In this document: piece after piece, positions 1 through 10,900 of the stretch
How the letters are laid out: each line of letters starts with the position of its first letter
Position numbering within the stretch: position 1 is the first letter of the stretch
Assembly: GCF_019703515.2 (NCBI RefSeq)
Contig: NC_059362.1
Span: forward strand, 25,728,826-25,792,825
Length of the DNA stretch: 64,000 nt
Source: Myxocyprinus asiaticus
Lineage: Eukaryota; Chordata; Actinopteri; Cypriniformes; Catostomidae
Direction of reading: 5' to 3'
Position numbers and translations under genes: made by a program
Notes under the pieces: model-generated
What the model saw: the letters and a program-made list of their open reading frames with translations, nothing else
The model's database searches: none
Told to the model about the DNA's origin: nothing

Positions 1-77
1 CGACACTCGCGTCCGAATTCACTCATTTCCTTCACTTATCGCTGAGACATAGTGCACTAACTGCCATTCACTATATA
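1..77. repeat. Left part of old dispersed repeat hosting a Tc1
   Basis: This stretch and 1318-1420 read as one older repeat interrupted by the Tc1 at 78-1317: 'ttcactata' before it and 'gaaatagtgaatgagtgaac' after it. It lies inside a cep135 intron. No coding potential is seen. Confidence 0.4.
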
Positions 78-1317
78 CACTATATTGCCAAAAGTATTCG
101 CTCATCTGCCTTTAGACGCATATGAACTTAAGTGACATCCCATTCTTAATCCATAGGGTTTAATATGACGTCGGCCCACCCTTTGCAGCTATAACAGCTT
201 CAACTCTTCTGGGAAGGCTTTCCACAAGGTTTAGGAGTGTGTTTATGGGAATTTTTGACCATTCTTCCAGAAGCGCATTTGTGAGGTCAGACACTGATGT
301 TGAACGAGAAGGCCTGGCTCGCAGTCTTCGCTCTAATTCATCCCAAAGGTGCTCTATCGGGTTGAGGTCAGGAATCTGTGCAGGCCAGTCAAGTTCTTCC
401 ACACCAAACTCGCTCATCCATGTCTTTATGGACCTTGCTTTGTGCACTGGTGCGCAGTCATGTTGAAACAGGAAGGGGCCATCCCCAAACTGTTTCCACA
501 AAGTTGGGAGCATGGAATTGTCCAAAATCTCTTGGTATGCTGAAGCATTCAGAGTTCCTTTCACTGGAACTAAGGGGCCAAGTCCAGCTCCTGAAAAACA
601 ACCCCACACCATAATCCCCCCTCCACCAAACTTCACAGTTGGCACAATGCAGTCAGACAAGTACCGTTCTCCTGGCAACCCAGACTCGTCCATCAGATTG
701 CCAGATGGAGAAGCGTGATTAGTCACTCCAGAGAACGCGTCTCCACTGCTCTAGAGTCCAGTGGCGGCGTGCTTTACACCACTGCATCCGACGCTTTGCA
801 TTGCACTTGGTGATGTTTGGCTTGGATGCAGCTGCTCGGCCATGGAAACCCATTCCATGAAGCTCTCTACGCACTGTTCTTGAGCTAATCTGAAGGCCAC
901 ATGAACTTTGGAGGTCTGTAGCGATTGACTCTGCAGAAAGTTGGCGACCTCTGCGCACTATGCGCCTCAGCATCCGCTGACCCCGCTCTGTCATTTTACG
1001 TGGCCTACCACTTCGTGGCTGAGTTGCTGTCATTCCCAATCGCTTCCACTTTGTTCTAATACCACTGACAGTTGACTGTGGAATATTTAGTAGCGAGGAA
1101 ATTTCACGACTGGACTTGTTGCACAGGTGGCATCCTATCACAGTACCACGCTGGAATTCACTGAGCTCCTGAGAGCGGCCCATTCTTTCACAAATGTTTG
1201 TAGAAGCAGTCTGCATGCCTAGGTGCTTCATTTTATACACCTGTGGCCATGCAAGTGATTGGAACACCTGAATTCAATTATTTGGATGGGTGAGTGAATA
1301 CTTTTGGCAATATAGTG
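78..1317 (-). mobile_element. Tc1/mariner element, copy 1 of the CACTATATTGCC family
   Basis: The element is 1240 bp with near-identical inverted ends of about 28 bp (CACTATATTGCCAAAAGTAT at each end) and TA on both sides (76-77, 1318-1319). It carries a Tc1-type transposase on the minus strand in two broken pieces. A second copy lies at 17947-19194; the two differ in length by exactly 8 bp, explained by one 8-nt deletion here. It is inactive and sits in a cep135 intron. Confidence 0.93.
160..1267 (-). pseudogene. Broken Tc1 transposase (DD34E), copy 1
   Basis: The N-terminal half (719-1267) starts near [13 protein letters not shown] and holds the paired helix-turn-helix DNA-binding region, the GRPRK AT-hook-like motif and the first catalytic Asp in VLWSD, where a TAA stop follows directly. 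The C-terminal half (160-726) holds MVWGCFSG, the second Asp in [11 protein letters not shown] and the Glu in [15 protein letters not shown] context (here [11 protein letters not shown]). An 8-nt deletion near 687 relative to the sister copy shifts the frame between the halves. The domains are those of Tc1 transposases; the break points are read directly. Confidence 0.9.
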
Positions 1318-1989
1318 TAGGAAATAGTGAATGAGTGAACGATTGCGGACACAGCCACTCTCTCCGCCATACGATTGCCTCGCACCGCACATCTCATACG
1401 CGCGTGCCCCGCACACCTCGCTGTGCACACGCAGAAATGCTGTCTGTTCGCGCTCCAGTTGTCGATCACGCGAATGGCAGTGATTTACACTTAACTTGGA
1501 TGTTTACATGGATTTTTACAGTTAATCCGCCTGAAGTAGCTGCGATAGTTTCCAGTACCCCCGCGAGGGCGCGGAGTAAATGCATAAATACTGCTTATTA
1601 CATGCGGGACGCGTGACAAAGCACACTTTTATATTGCTGCACTGATTTAAAAATGTACACTTAAAAACTGATGTTTTTTATCACCCTGAAAATCTCATTA
1701 CACCGAAAAGCCAATGTTAGGATTAGAGCCAAAATTTACCTCAGCGTGCTGCCTTAAATTGGAGCTGTGATTTTAATCTTGAAATATCAGCTTGTCTTGG
1801 TGTTAAATGAAGGCACTGCATGACGAAACTATTCTTTTTTCACTCTGAGGAGCGAAGAAAGTGTTTCACTTTGAAGAGTTTGATGCTGCTGCAGTGATTG
1901 AGTGACAGTCTGTGACACCGGCTCAGTGTGCACAGCTGTGTGAACTTCCGCTCTCGTAAAAGTCCCATTCAATAATCTCTCAATAAATT
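1318..1989. other. Intronic sequence, no gene seen
   Basis: This is cep135 intron sequence. The first 100 bases continue the repeat interrupted by the Tc1. The rest has short non-coding ORFs only and no splice-bounded exon resembling CEP135. Confidence 0.5.
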
Positions 1990-2198
1990 ACACATTAATT
2001 CAAATTAAACCCAGTAATGTAATGACAGTAACGCCACCCAATGTAAAGAAGTAAAAGTAAAAAAAATTCATTAGAAATTTACTTGAGTGACAGTAAAATG
2101 TACCCACTTTTATACCTACTCAAAGTCAATTTATTCCCAAAAAGTTACTCAAGTAAATGTAACGGAGTAAATGTAGCGCATTACTACCCATCTCTGTT
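1990..2198. mobile_element. hAT-type terminal fragment
   Basis: The stretch ends in 'gcattactacccatctctg', the inverse of the familiar fish hAT end that begins CAGAGATGGGTAGTAA, preceded by the related 'ctcaagtaaatgtaacggag'. The partner end was not found, so the left limit is approximate and classification rests on the end motif. Confidence 0.45.
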
Positions 2199-2517
2199 AC
2201 TACACTACTAAAGCTAGACGATAGCTTTAAAAGGCTTTAAACTAACAACTTCAGCATTACGGCTCATCACAGCTGAGAGACACAACAGACTCAAGGCGCT
2301 TACCTCTTACCGGACTTTCCACATTGGAGAGGACGTGCTGTTTAAAATGGCAGAGGACATTGCGGTTTCTATAGTGAAAGACTTTTGTGCACCAGCTACC
2401 GCGAAATAGGGAGAAATACCCCTGCTTGGACAGCTACTTTTCCACTGAGAAAGCTGATCTTCAGAAAGCTGACAGCATCTCTCCTTGGGAGTGGCAACAG
2501 GTGATCGCACATGCTCC

Positions 2518-2518
2518 A

Positions 2519-2552
<34 letters not shown>

Positions 2553-2570
2553 ACTCACACACACCCATCC
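2518..2570 (+). repeat. (TC)n/(CA)n microsatellite
   Basis: A run of TC dinucleotides with a few interruptions passes into a short CA run. It belongs to the dispersed repeat; the related copy at 10976-11000 has the same tract. Confidence 0.9.
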
Positions 2571-2799
2571 TTGTTTATCCAATAACTTGTTAGAAACAGC
2601 ACAAGCCGTGATACTATTTCTGAAGTGACATTTTTGAATTACTAACGAAGGCTTGGACGCATCATTTGGTTGAACCAGCAATGGCAGATTCTGATCCGTC
2701 ACATAAGAAAATAGTTCCATGTACAAATGCGTTTTTTGTGACCGTACTCAGTTTTTCCTAATTTTTTAAAATTTACTTGTTCATTGAACTGTTGTATAT

Positions 2800-2937
2800 A
2801 AGCAATATCACACTCGCAGACATGCTATATGGCCCTAAATCAGCACTGCTGTGATTACCTACAGCACTCGGCCTGCGGCCAAATCACAGCAGTGCTGATG
2901 TAGGGCCATATCGCACTCTTGCTCATGTGATATTGCT

Positions 2938-2939
<2 letters not shown>
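2800..2939. repeat. Imperfect palindrome (140 bp) ending the dispersed repeat
   Basis: The left arm (AGCAATATCACACTCGCAGA, then ATATGGCCCTAAATCAGCAC) pairs with the right arm (inverse: AGCAATATCACATGAGCAAG, then ATATGGCCCTACATCAGCAC). A decayed version is at about 11235-11341. It could form a long hairpin; a fold-back MITE end is the simplest reading. Confidence 0.7.

Positions 2940-2940
<1 letters not shown>

Positions 2941-2990
<50 letters not shown>
2941..2990 (+). repeat. (AT)n microsatellite
   Basis: Uninterrupted AT dinucleotides follow the palindrome immediately. Confidence 0.95.
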
Positions 2991-2993
<3 letters not shown>

Positions 2994-3059
2994 ACATGCA
3001 AAAGAAAGTCTAGAGCATATATATAAATACTGTGTGTGTAAAAAAAAAAAAAATATATG

Positions 3060-3590
3060 CAGTACTGTGCATAAGTCTTAGGCACATAAGATGTTTCACA
3101 AAAGCATTTGTCTTAAGATGGTTATTTATATCTTCAGGTTTGGTGTGTCAATAGGAAATATAAATATTAGACTCTCAAACATTACTTTTGCAAATAGAAA
3201 AGATTAGAATAGAAGAACAGGGAGCCCTGCAACAGATGTCATGGCCCCCACAAAGCCCTGACATGAACGTTGTGTCAATCTGAGATTACACAAAGAGACA
3301 GAAGCAATTGAGACAGCCTAAATAGATGGAAGAACTGTGGCAAATTCTCCAAGAAGCTTGAAACATCCTATCTGCCAACAACCACGAAAAACTGTGTCTA
3401 GGTGTACCTAGGAGAATTGGTGCTGTTTTAAAGGCAAAGGTGGTCACACCAAATATTGATTTTAGCTTTTTTATATTTACTGGACTTTGTATGACATTAA
3501 GTGATAAATGAAAATGTATGTCATTATTTTTGAAGACATCCTCACTATGCAGCATTTTTCACAAGTGCCTGAAACCTTTGCACAGTACTG
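3060..3590 (+). mobile_element. Deleted Tc1-like element, CAGTACTGTGCATAAG family, copy 1
   Basis: The ends are CAGTACTGTGCATAAGTCTT on the left and its relative inverted at 3563-3590 (GTGCCTGAAACC...CACAGTACTG). The interior keeps only the 3' end of a transposase (3200-3480, with a GCTGTTTTAAAGGCAAAGG-like C terminus). A second copy is at 44555-45034. Confidence 0.75.
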
Positions 3591-3594
3591 TGTG

Positions 3595-3596
<2 letters not shown>

Positions 3597-3630
<34 letters not shown>
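3597..3630 (+). repeat. (CA)n microsatellite
   Basis: A run of CA dinucleotides lies between two Tc1 relics. Confidence 0.9.
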
Positions 3631-3633
<3 letters not shown>

Positions 3634-3794
3634 GCGGCCAAAAGTTTGGAATAATGTACAGATTTTGCTCTTATGGAAAGAAATTGGTACTTTTATTCAC
3701 CAAAGTGACATTCACACAAAGTATAGTCAGGACATTAATAATGTGAAAAATTACTATTACAATTTGAAAAAAAAAAAATTCAGAACTTCTTAAA

Positions 3795-4481
3795 CTACTT
3801 CAAAGAGTTCTCATCAAAAAATCCTCCATGTGCAGCAATGACAGCTTTGCAAATCCTTGGCATTCTAGCTGTCAGTTTGTCCAGACACTCAGGTGACATT
3901 TCACCCCACGCTTCCTGTAGCACTTGCCATAGATGTGGATGTCTTGTCAGGCACTTCTCACGCACCTTACAGTCTAGCTGATCCCACAAAAGCTCAATGG
4001 GGTTAAGATCCATAACACTCTTTTCCAATTATCTGTTGTTCAATGTCTGTGTTTCTTTGCCCACTCTATCCTTTTCTTTTTGTTTTTCTGTTTCAAAAGT
4101 GGCTTTCCTTTGCAATTCTTCCCAAAAGTCTTGTACCCCTGAGTCTTCTCTTTACTGTTGTACATGAAACTGGTGTTGAGCGGGTAGAATTCAATGAAGC
4201 TGTCAGCTGAGGACATGTGAGGTGTCTATTTCTCAAACTAGAGACTCTGATGTACTTATCCTCTTGTTTAGTTGTACATCTGGCCTTCCACATCTCTTTC
4301 TGTCCTTGTTAGAGCCAGTTGTCCTTTGTCTTTGAAGACTGTAGTGTACACCTTTGTATGAAATCTTCAGTTTTTTGGCATTTTCAAGCATTGTATGGCC
4401 TTCATTCCTCAAAACAATGATTGAATGAGTTTCTAGAGAAAGCGGTTTCTTTTTTGCTATTTTTGACCTAATATTGACCAT
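3795..4481 (-). pseudogene. Degenerate Tc1 transposase
   Basis: The N-terminal piece (4233-4481) begins with a basic KIAKKKPLSLE stretch and a helix-turn-helix-like region. The middle piece (4093-4293) holds SCTTVKRRLRGTRLLGRIAK. The C-terminal piece (3795-4028) keeps MDLNPIELLWDQLD with the catalytic Glu and ends near the usual C terminus. The central DDE core between about 4028 and 4093 is deleted, so no active enzyme can be made. Confidence 0.88.
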
Positions 4482-4542
4482 AAGACATGCCAGTCTATTG
4501 CATACTGTGGCAACTCAAAAACAAACACAAAGACAATGTTAA

Positions 4543-5312
4543 AGGTGCAGTATATAAGATTCAGAAACCCTTGTTATTAATGACACCTGTGGCCATTAAG
4601 TGAACTGCAGCCAGTTACCTGTTGCTCATGCTCGTACTCGTGCACACACTCCATAGGGACGCGAGCGAGCATTGACCAAAACAGTGACGTAACGTGCAAA
4701 GAGGCTGAACGTGATTCACCGACACCGGCTAAAATTACACAGAACAATCCTCATGGCACTGTATTTCACATGCTTTGCAGTTATATATCTTACCTGTCCA
4801 ATAAGAAGAATGCCAATTCAGGGTCGGTTTTGATCCCCAAAATCGAACGAAGGTCCCTCCAGGAATCAAATGCCCTGCCGATGTTCACTCTAGTTTTCGC
4901 TTGACCACGATCACGTTCTCGCTTAGCCAGATGGGATTCAGTAGATAAATTATTATTATTATTTTTTTATTTTTTTTGCCATTTGTGTAGGAGTCTGTGT
5001 TGTGCTGGGAGCCAGACGTTTGCTGGATTCCATCTCTAAGATAACGTTACCTAGTGTCGCAGACTGTCTGTTGATGCTGTTGAATAGCGGAAGAGAAGCT
5101 ACTGTCTGAGGCAAGACTCTCGGGAGCGTGCATATATGTCACATCCTTTGGATTTTCCCTGCAAAAGCGTATGAAAATCAGTCTACAGGCTTTAATAGGC
5201 AACCTAGGAAGTCCAGGAAGGACTAATTTTTTAAGTTGTGTTACAAGCCGTTCACACATTGGCAAAAAAACAAAAGGCATATATTACATGAAAAATTTTA
5301 CATATTGCACCT
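4543..5312. mobile_element. Non-autonomous TTAA-target (piggyBac-like) element
   Basis: Inverted ends AGGTGCAGTATATAAGATT and AGGTGCAATATGTAAAATT are flanked by TTAA at 4539-4542 and 5313-5316. The related Tc1 at 63578-64000 has the unoccupied site with a single TTAA in the same context ('gaagcTTAAcattg' on its + strand), which fixes the insertion limits. No transposase is encoded. TTAA duplication is typical of piggyBac; assignment to it is inference. Confidence 0.88.
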
Positions 5313-5636
5313 TTAAGCTTCATTTAATGAACTAAATAGCGTTCAACTATGTTTGATATAATGGCAAGTGATTTTCTAGTACCAAATTAGAAATTTAGCA
5401 TGATTACTCTAGGATAAGGTGTTGGAGTGTTGGTTGCTGGAATGGGGCCTGTCTGGATTTGATCAAAACTTATTTATTTTTTTCAAATAGTGATGGTGCT
5501 GTTTTTTACATCAGTAATGTCCTGACTATACTTTGTGATCAGTTGAATGCCACTTTGGTGAATTAAAGAACCAATTTCCTTCCAAAACAGCAAAATCTGT
5601 ACATTATTCCAAACTATTGGCCACCAGTGTGATTGG

Positions 5637-7066
5637 CCCTTTTTCAGAACACTGTATTTTAAAGATCATTTTGTAAAAATCCAAATAACTTTACAGATCT
5701 TTATTGTAAAGGTTTTAAACAATGTTTTCCATGCTTGTTCAATGAACCATAAACAATTAATGAACATGCACCCGTGGAACGGTCATTAAGACACTAACAG
5801 CTTACAGACGGTAGGCAGTTAAGGTCACAGTTATAAAAATTTAGGACACTAAAGAGACCTTCCTACTGACTCTGGAAAAACACCAAAAGAAAGATGCCCA
5901 GAGTCCCTGCTCATCTGCATGAACGTGCCTTAGGCATGCTGCATGGAGGCATGAGGGCTGCAGATGTGGCTACGGCAATAAATTAAAGTGACGCCTAAGA
6001 CAGCACTACAGAGAGACAGGAAGGACAGATGATCGTCCTCGCATTGGCAGACCATGTGTAACAACACCTGCACAGGATCGGTACATCCGAATATCACACC
6101 TGCAGGACAGGTATAGGATGGCAACAACAACTGCCCGAGGTACACCAGGAATGCACAATCTCTCCATCAGTGCTCAGACTGTACGCAATAGGCTGAGAGA
6201 GGGCTTGTAGGCCTGTTGTAAGGCAGGTCCTTACCAGACATCTCCGGCAACAATGTCGTCTATGGGCACAAACCCACCTTCGCTGGGCCAGACAGGACTG
6301 GCAAAAAGTGCTCTTCATTGACGAGTCACGGTTTTGTCTCACCATGGGTGATGTTCCGACTCACGTTTATCGTCAAAGAATGAGCGTTATACCGAGGCCT
6401 GTACTCTGGTGCTGGATCGATTTGGAGGTGGAGGGTTCATCGTGGTCTGGGGCGGTGTGTCACAGCATCATCGGACTGAGCTTGTTGTCATTGCAGGCAG
6501 TCTCAACGCTGTGCATTACAGATAAGACATCCTCCTCCCTCATGTGGTACCCTTCCTGCAGGCTCATCCTGACATGACCCTCCAGCATGACAGTGCCACC
6601 AGCCATACTGCAAGACAGGAATGTCAGTGTTCTGCCATGGCCAGCGAAGAGCCCGGATCTCAATCCCATTGAGCACATCTGGGACCTGTTGTATCGGAGG
6701 GTGAGGGCTAGGGCAGTTCCACCCAGAAATGTCTGGGAACTTGCAAGTGCCTTGGTGGAAGAGTGGGGTAACATCTCACAGCAAGAACTGGCAAATCTGG
6801 TGCAGTTCATGAGGAGGAGATGCACTGCAGTACTTAATGCAGCTGGTGGCCACACCAGATACTGACTGTTACTTTTGTTTTTGGCCCCCCCTTTGTTCAG
6901 GGACACATTATTCCATTTCTGTTAGTCACATGTCTGTCAAACTTTTTTTTGTCTTAGTTGTTGAATCTTTTTATGTTCATGCAAATATTTACACATGTTA
7001 AGTTTGCTGAAAATAAAAGCAGTTGAAAGTGAGAGGACTTTTTTTTTTTTTTTTTTTTTTGCTGAG
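5637..7066 (+). mobile_element. Tc1/mariner relic, third Tc1 in tandem
   Basis: It contains the hallmark Tc1 interior on + (MPRVPAHLHERALGMLHGG at about 5894) and a right end 'aaataaaagcagttgaaagtgagaggac' before a T tract. The left inverted repeat could not be matched, so 5637 is approximate. Confidence 0.8.
5894..6865 (+). pseudogene. Degenerate Tc1 transposase, + strand
   Basis: The start MPRVPAHLHERALG is followed by frameshifts. FIDES in 6308-6330 marks the first Asp. The 6587-6865 piece contains [14 protein letters not shown] with the catalytic Glu and ends GGHTRY, the usual C terminus. Parts of the core around the second Asp are deleted. Confidence 0.88.
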
Positions 7067-7092
7067 TTTTATATATATATATATATATATAT
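7039..7092 (+). repeat. Poly-T and (TA)n tract
   Basis: About 23 T residues and then a TA run adjoin the Tc1 right end. Confidence 0.9.
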
Positions 7093-7684
7093 TAGACACT
7101 AATCTCAGCCCTTTAAACAGGACAACTAATATCTGTATTATAACAACTAATTAACTACAACCTCATCACATAAATCAAAGTTTAAACAAGAAAGACTCCC
7201 AATACAGAGTGACACAAAGCTGCTTAAGAACATCCCGGATGCGGAATGACATGCTTCAAAAACCTATGTAACCATAGTGCTTGGAGTTACAGAGCGATCA
7301 TGGCTCTGCATTAAAAAATCTCATAGCTGTTAGATTATGCAGTAAATATTGCGGGGGTGTAACATGTAGTTCACAGCATTCAACAGTTTGATGAGCCTTT
7401 TTTTACTGTAACTATTTATGAAGTGTCAGACAGAATCTGCAGAATGACTCCTGAAAAATTCTCCACAACTTCTCACAAATAAACCTGTAAACATGGTACA
7501 GATAAACAAATAGTATAATAACAGTACTATTACCCACAGCAGAGGATTTGAAGTGCCGCTTTGATAGCTGGAGTAGCGATGCATTAAAGTACTAAATGTA
7601 AAGAATTAAAGAGACAAAACTTCTCTGATCTAGCTATTATTGTATTAGCATATTAAGCTAAATGTTTTTTATGTATTAAATGAA

Positions 7685-7689
<5 letters not shown>
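7093..7689. other. Intron of cep135, no element recognised
   Basis: The stretch is AT-rich, without a coding exon or clear inverted ends. Confidence 0.5.

Positions 7690-7723
<34 letters not shown>
7690..7723 (+). repeat. (AT)n microsatellite
   Basis: Uninterrupted AT dinucleotides lie about 150 bp upstream of the first visible cep135 exon. Confidence 0.95.
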
Positions 7724-7728
<5 letters not shown>

Positions 7729-7874
7729 TTTTATTTTTCCTATTTTAGTGTTGATTTTAAAATCATATGTCTCAAGAATCACGATTTGTGACAGAATAGT
7801 TTTTTTTCCCCAACCTTTATAACCAGTGGAAATCATGTACACTCATTCTAACATTTCTGTGACTTTTTCTTCAG

Positions 7875-7985
7875 GCAGTGCATGAAGAAATGCAAGAAGC
7901 TCTGAACGAAAGGGACGAATTGAAGCTCAGAGTTCACTCGTACATCTCAGAGGTGGCTCGGATAGAAAGCATGATGGCTGCCAAG
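7875..7985 (+). CDS. cep135: cep135 visible exon a
   Basis: It has 37 codons, phase 0 to 0, acceptor ttcag before 7875 and donor gtatga. It encodes coiled coil ending ARIESMMAAK. Confidence 0.9.
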
Positions 7986-10900
7986 GTATGAGATGGAATC
8001 CACCCCCAGCAATTCTAAAACATAAAATGCATTTCTTATCTCATTATCCTGCAAAACCCTTTCTATGATAGTATAATATATTAAGCAATTTGTGTTCATG
8101 CTGACACTGTTTATAGGAACAAGAGAACAGGGAAATGCTGGAGCGTTTCCGATCCGTTCACTCTGAGTCAGAGGACAGAGAGCTGAAATTGCAGCAGGCA
8201 GAGGGACTGAATAACTCCATCAGACTGGAGCTGCTCTCATCAGACACAGAGCGTAGACACCTTAGAGAGAGAGTCTCACTGCAGGACAGAGAGATACAGG
8301 AGGTATGAGTGACAATGGGCATGAGGAATAGAATAACGGTCTCTGCTGTTGTTTAACTTGCCTGTTTTTTCTTTCAGCACTTGAATGCTCTGCAGGCATA
8401 TGAAGCTCAGGTGTCCTCACTGGCACGAACAATGTCTCGTTTGGAAGAGGAGATCCAGGCAGCTCGAGCTGATAAAGCCTCAGTATTGGCAGACCTGGCT
8501 TCTGTCAGAGAACTGTGTGTTAAGCTAGACTCCAGTAAAGAGGTCACAGCTCGCCAACTAACAACTAAGAGCATGGAGCTTGAGAGGGTAAGATGCACCA
8601 TCCTGCCAGTCAACAGCACTTGTCTCTAGCAAGGGTTTGAAAATGTAATGTAAGTCTAACACCGAAGTCCCTTTTTAAGGGCAAGTCAGTCCACCAATCG
8701 CCTACAATTTAGGTAATGTCCCTTGGGCCAATATTTTCTATGTAGGCATTCAGCTTTTATCTCCTTGAATGGGAGAAGACTGAAATCTCATACTGTTTGT
8801 CAAGAATATTATGTTTTAACATCGGAAATTGGCAATAATTGGTATCATATTATTTTGCTTTTTTAGTTCAAAAACTATTTTTTCAGGCTGGTCCAGCTAA
8901 TGCATATGAATGTTCTAAATTAAGAAAACAAGTGATGCCTTTTTTTTATCAGAAAGGCAGTTGACTCTCAAGGCAGGACTTCCATTCCAAACTTGCGATT
9001 CCTCCCATTCATATTTGTGTATATTGTATCTGCTAACACTAAACACTAACCTGATCTCTCCATGAAATTGAATCCCAGCTAACAGGTGAACTGGAGGATG
9101 TGCGCTCGGAGGCAGAGCTTCTGAAAAAACAGCTGGCCAGTGAGCGGCTCACAGTACGCAATCTGGAGACGCTGCTCTCCACCAATCGGCAGAAGGAGTT
9201 TCAGACGCACATGAGTGCCAGCGAGAAAGAGTCTGAACTCAAAGTGCTGAAGGGCCGCTTAACTCTTGCAGACAGTAAAACGTAAGAGAAAATAGAATGA
9301 GATTGATGAAAGTCTAGGGAAGGGTTCCCAAACAGGGTTTCTTAAGCCCCTAAATTGGTGAGATTTTGATGAAATTCCAATTAATTAAATTGAATGAATA
9401 ATGTATAATAATATATAATATACACACACTCACTGAGCACTTTATTTGGGGTGAATATAACAGCTTCAGCATTACTGCCGATCACAGCTTAGAGTCGCGA
9501 CAGATGGAGAAATCACATATGCTCAGTGTGCCTACCTGATACAAGTTTCAGAGTTAGGAGAAGACATAAACTTTCAACATGATGGAGTAGAGAATGCTTT
9601 CTGTATCAGTGTCAAAATAAGAGTTCCCATTGAAATATACAAGAATAAAACTGGTGTCCTCCATATTTTGACAACAAAACACTTGAAATTGCTTGAAATA
9701 CTCTTAGGATAATTCGATAGCACGTATGGCAGGCATCTCTCCATGATCGGAGCGGATTTCTATCACACTACAGTAGGGCTGGATGATAAGACAATATTAT
9801 CAGATATTGACGATGTCTTACAAAGATCCCAATGCTGATCGCGACACTCATTGACAGATGATGATCAACAATATAGGGAAATTGCAAAACCATGGATCTT
9901 GGAAGTTGCCAGATATATTAAACAGTAGTCCAGGGTGTGAAACTAGCACCTGCAAAATGCTCGCAAGCTCCTCGTCCAAATGTATTTCATGCTCGGGTAA
10001 TTTTGCTCATCTACCCGCAACAGGCGGGCGACCTGTAAGACACCTCGGAGTGACACATGACAAGAAATGCTGTTAGTCACAAAGACACACGCTTGAAGAA
10101 ACACACTTTATTATAATTTTAATAAGTCAATGCTTGTGTCTGATTCGCTGTTTGTCCAGAGGCGTGCAGCACGAGACTGTCATGTGGAACACACGCATGT
10201 AAAGAGTTTTCACTCTTTTTTTTTTTCTTTTCTTTTTTTTTCTGTTTCATTCGTCTGAAAACTGTTTGCAAGAATAATGTTGTCTATGAGAATGCAGGTT
10301 CAGTAATATATATATCTTTGTATTAAAGAAACAAAGACCAAAGTGATTAAATCATAAATAATACAAAACACGTTCACCTTGAACCTAAAATTGAGTTCTG
10401 TTTTCTTTTCTTTAGGTAGCATTAACTGTATTACCAAAACGGAGTACAAACACAAATTCGATAAGAACACATGTTTGGCAGCATTATTTTGGGAACACGA
10501 GAATTTATTGGGCTTATTTATTATGATTATTATTGTCTTTACGTTTATAATTGTCTTTAGTTTTTAATCTGTAGGCCATTAGTAATTTTCCACCTGGTGT
10601 CGTTGACAAATACTTGCCTGATGGCAAATGGATTCATTGGAGACGGTACATGTTTAAATAAGGTGGTTAAATAAGATTTGTTTTTTTTATCACTTCGTTA
10701 TTTTATTACTTTTTTCGTTTAAAGTGCGATTTGAATTTAGAAATGTTTTTTGTTTGTTTTTCATGTTTTAATAAATTAATTACATTTTAAAAGCAAAATC
10801 AATAACGCAAAAAAATTCACCAACCCTCAGCAGGGGGGTTGAAGATGTAATGGTATATCGCAATATGTTTTTAAGGCGATTATCGATAAAATAATTTTTA

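Larger units (their letters stand above)
2221..2939. repeat. Dispersed repeat A with terminal hairpin
   Basis: Most of this block is repeated, diverged, at 9440-9773 plus 10918-11345: the 'cttcagcatta...gatcacagct' start, the TC/CA tract, 'ccaataactt.tta.aaacag', and 'cattgaactgttgtat'. It contains no convincing coding region. Confidence 0.7.
3629..5629 (-). mobile_element. Tc1/mariner element (CACTGG-GGCCAAAAGTTTGG family) interrupted by a TTAA MITE
   Basis: The left end CACTGGCGGCCAAAAGTTTG is matched at the right end in inverse (CACTGGTGGCCAATAGTTTG). The 2001-bp length includes a 770-bp insertion at 4543-5312; without it the element is about 1.23 kb, normal for Tc1. A second copy of the family starts at 63578. 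Transposase pieces lie on minus in several frames. Confidence 0.9.

Noticed and set aside
2307..2726. 139-codon minus ORF with a Glu/Arg-rich tract
   Set aside because: The charged tract is translation of the TC microsatellite inside a dispersed repeat.
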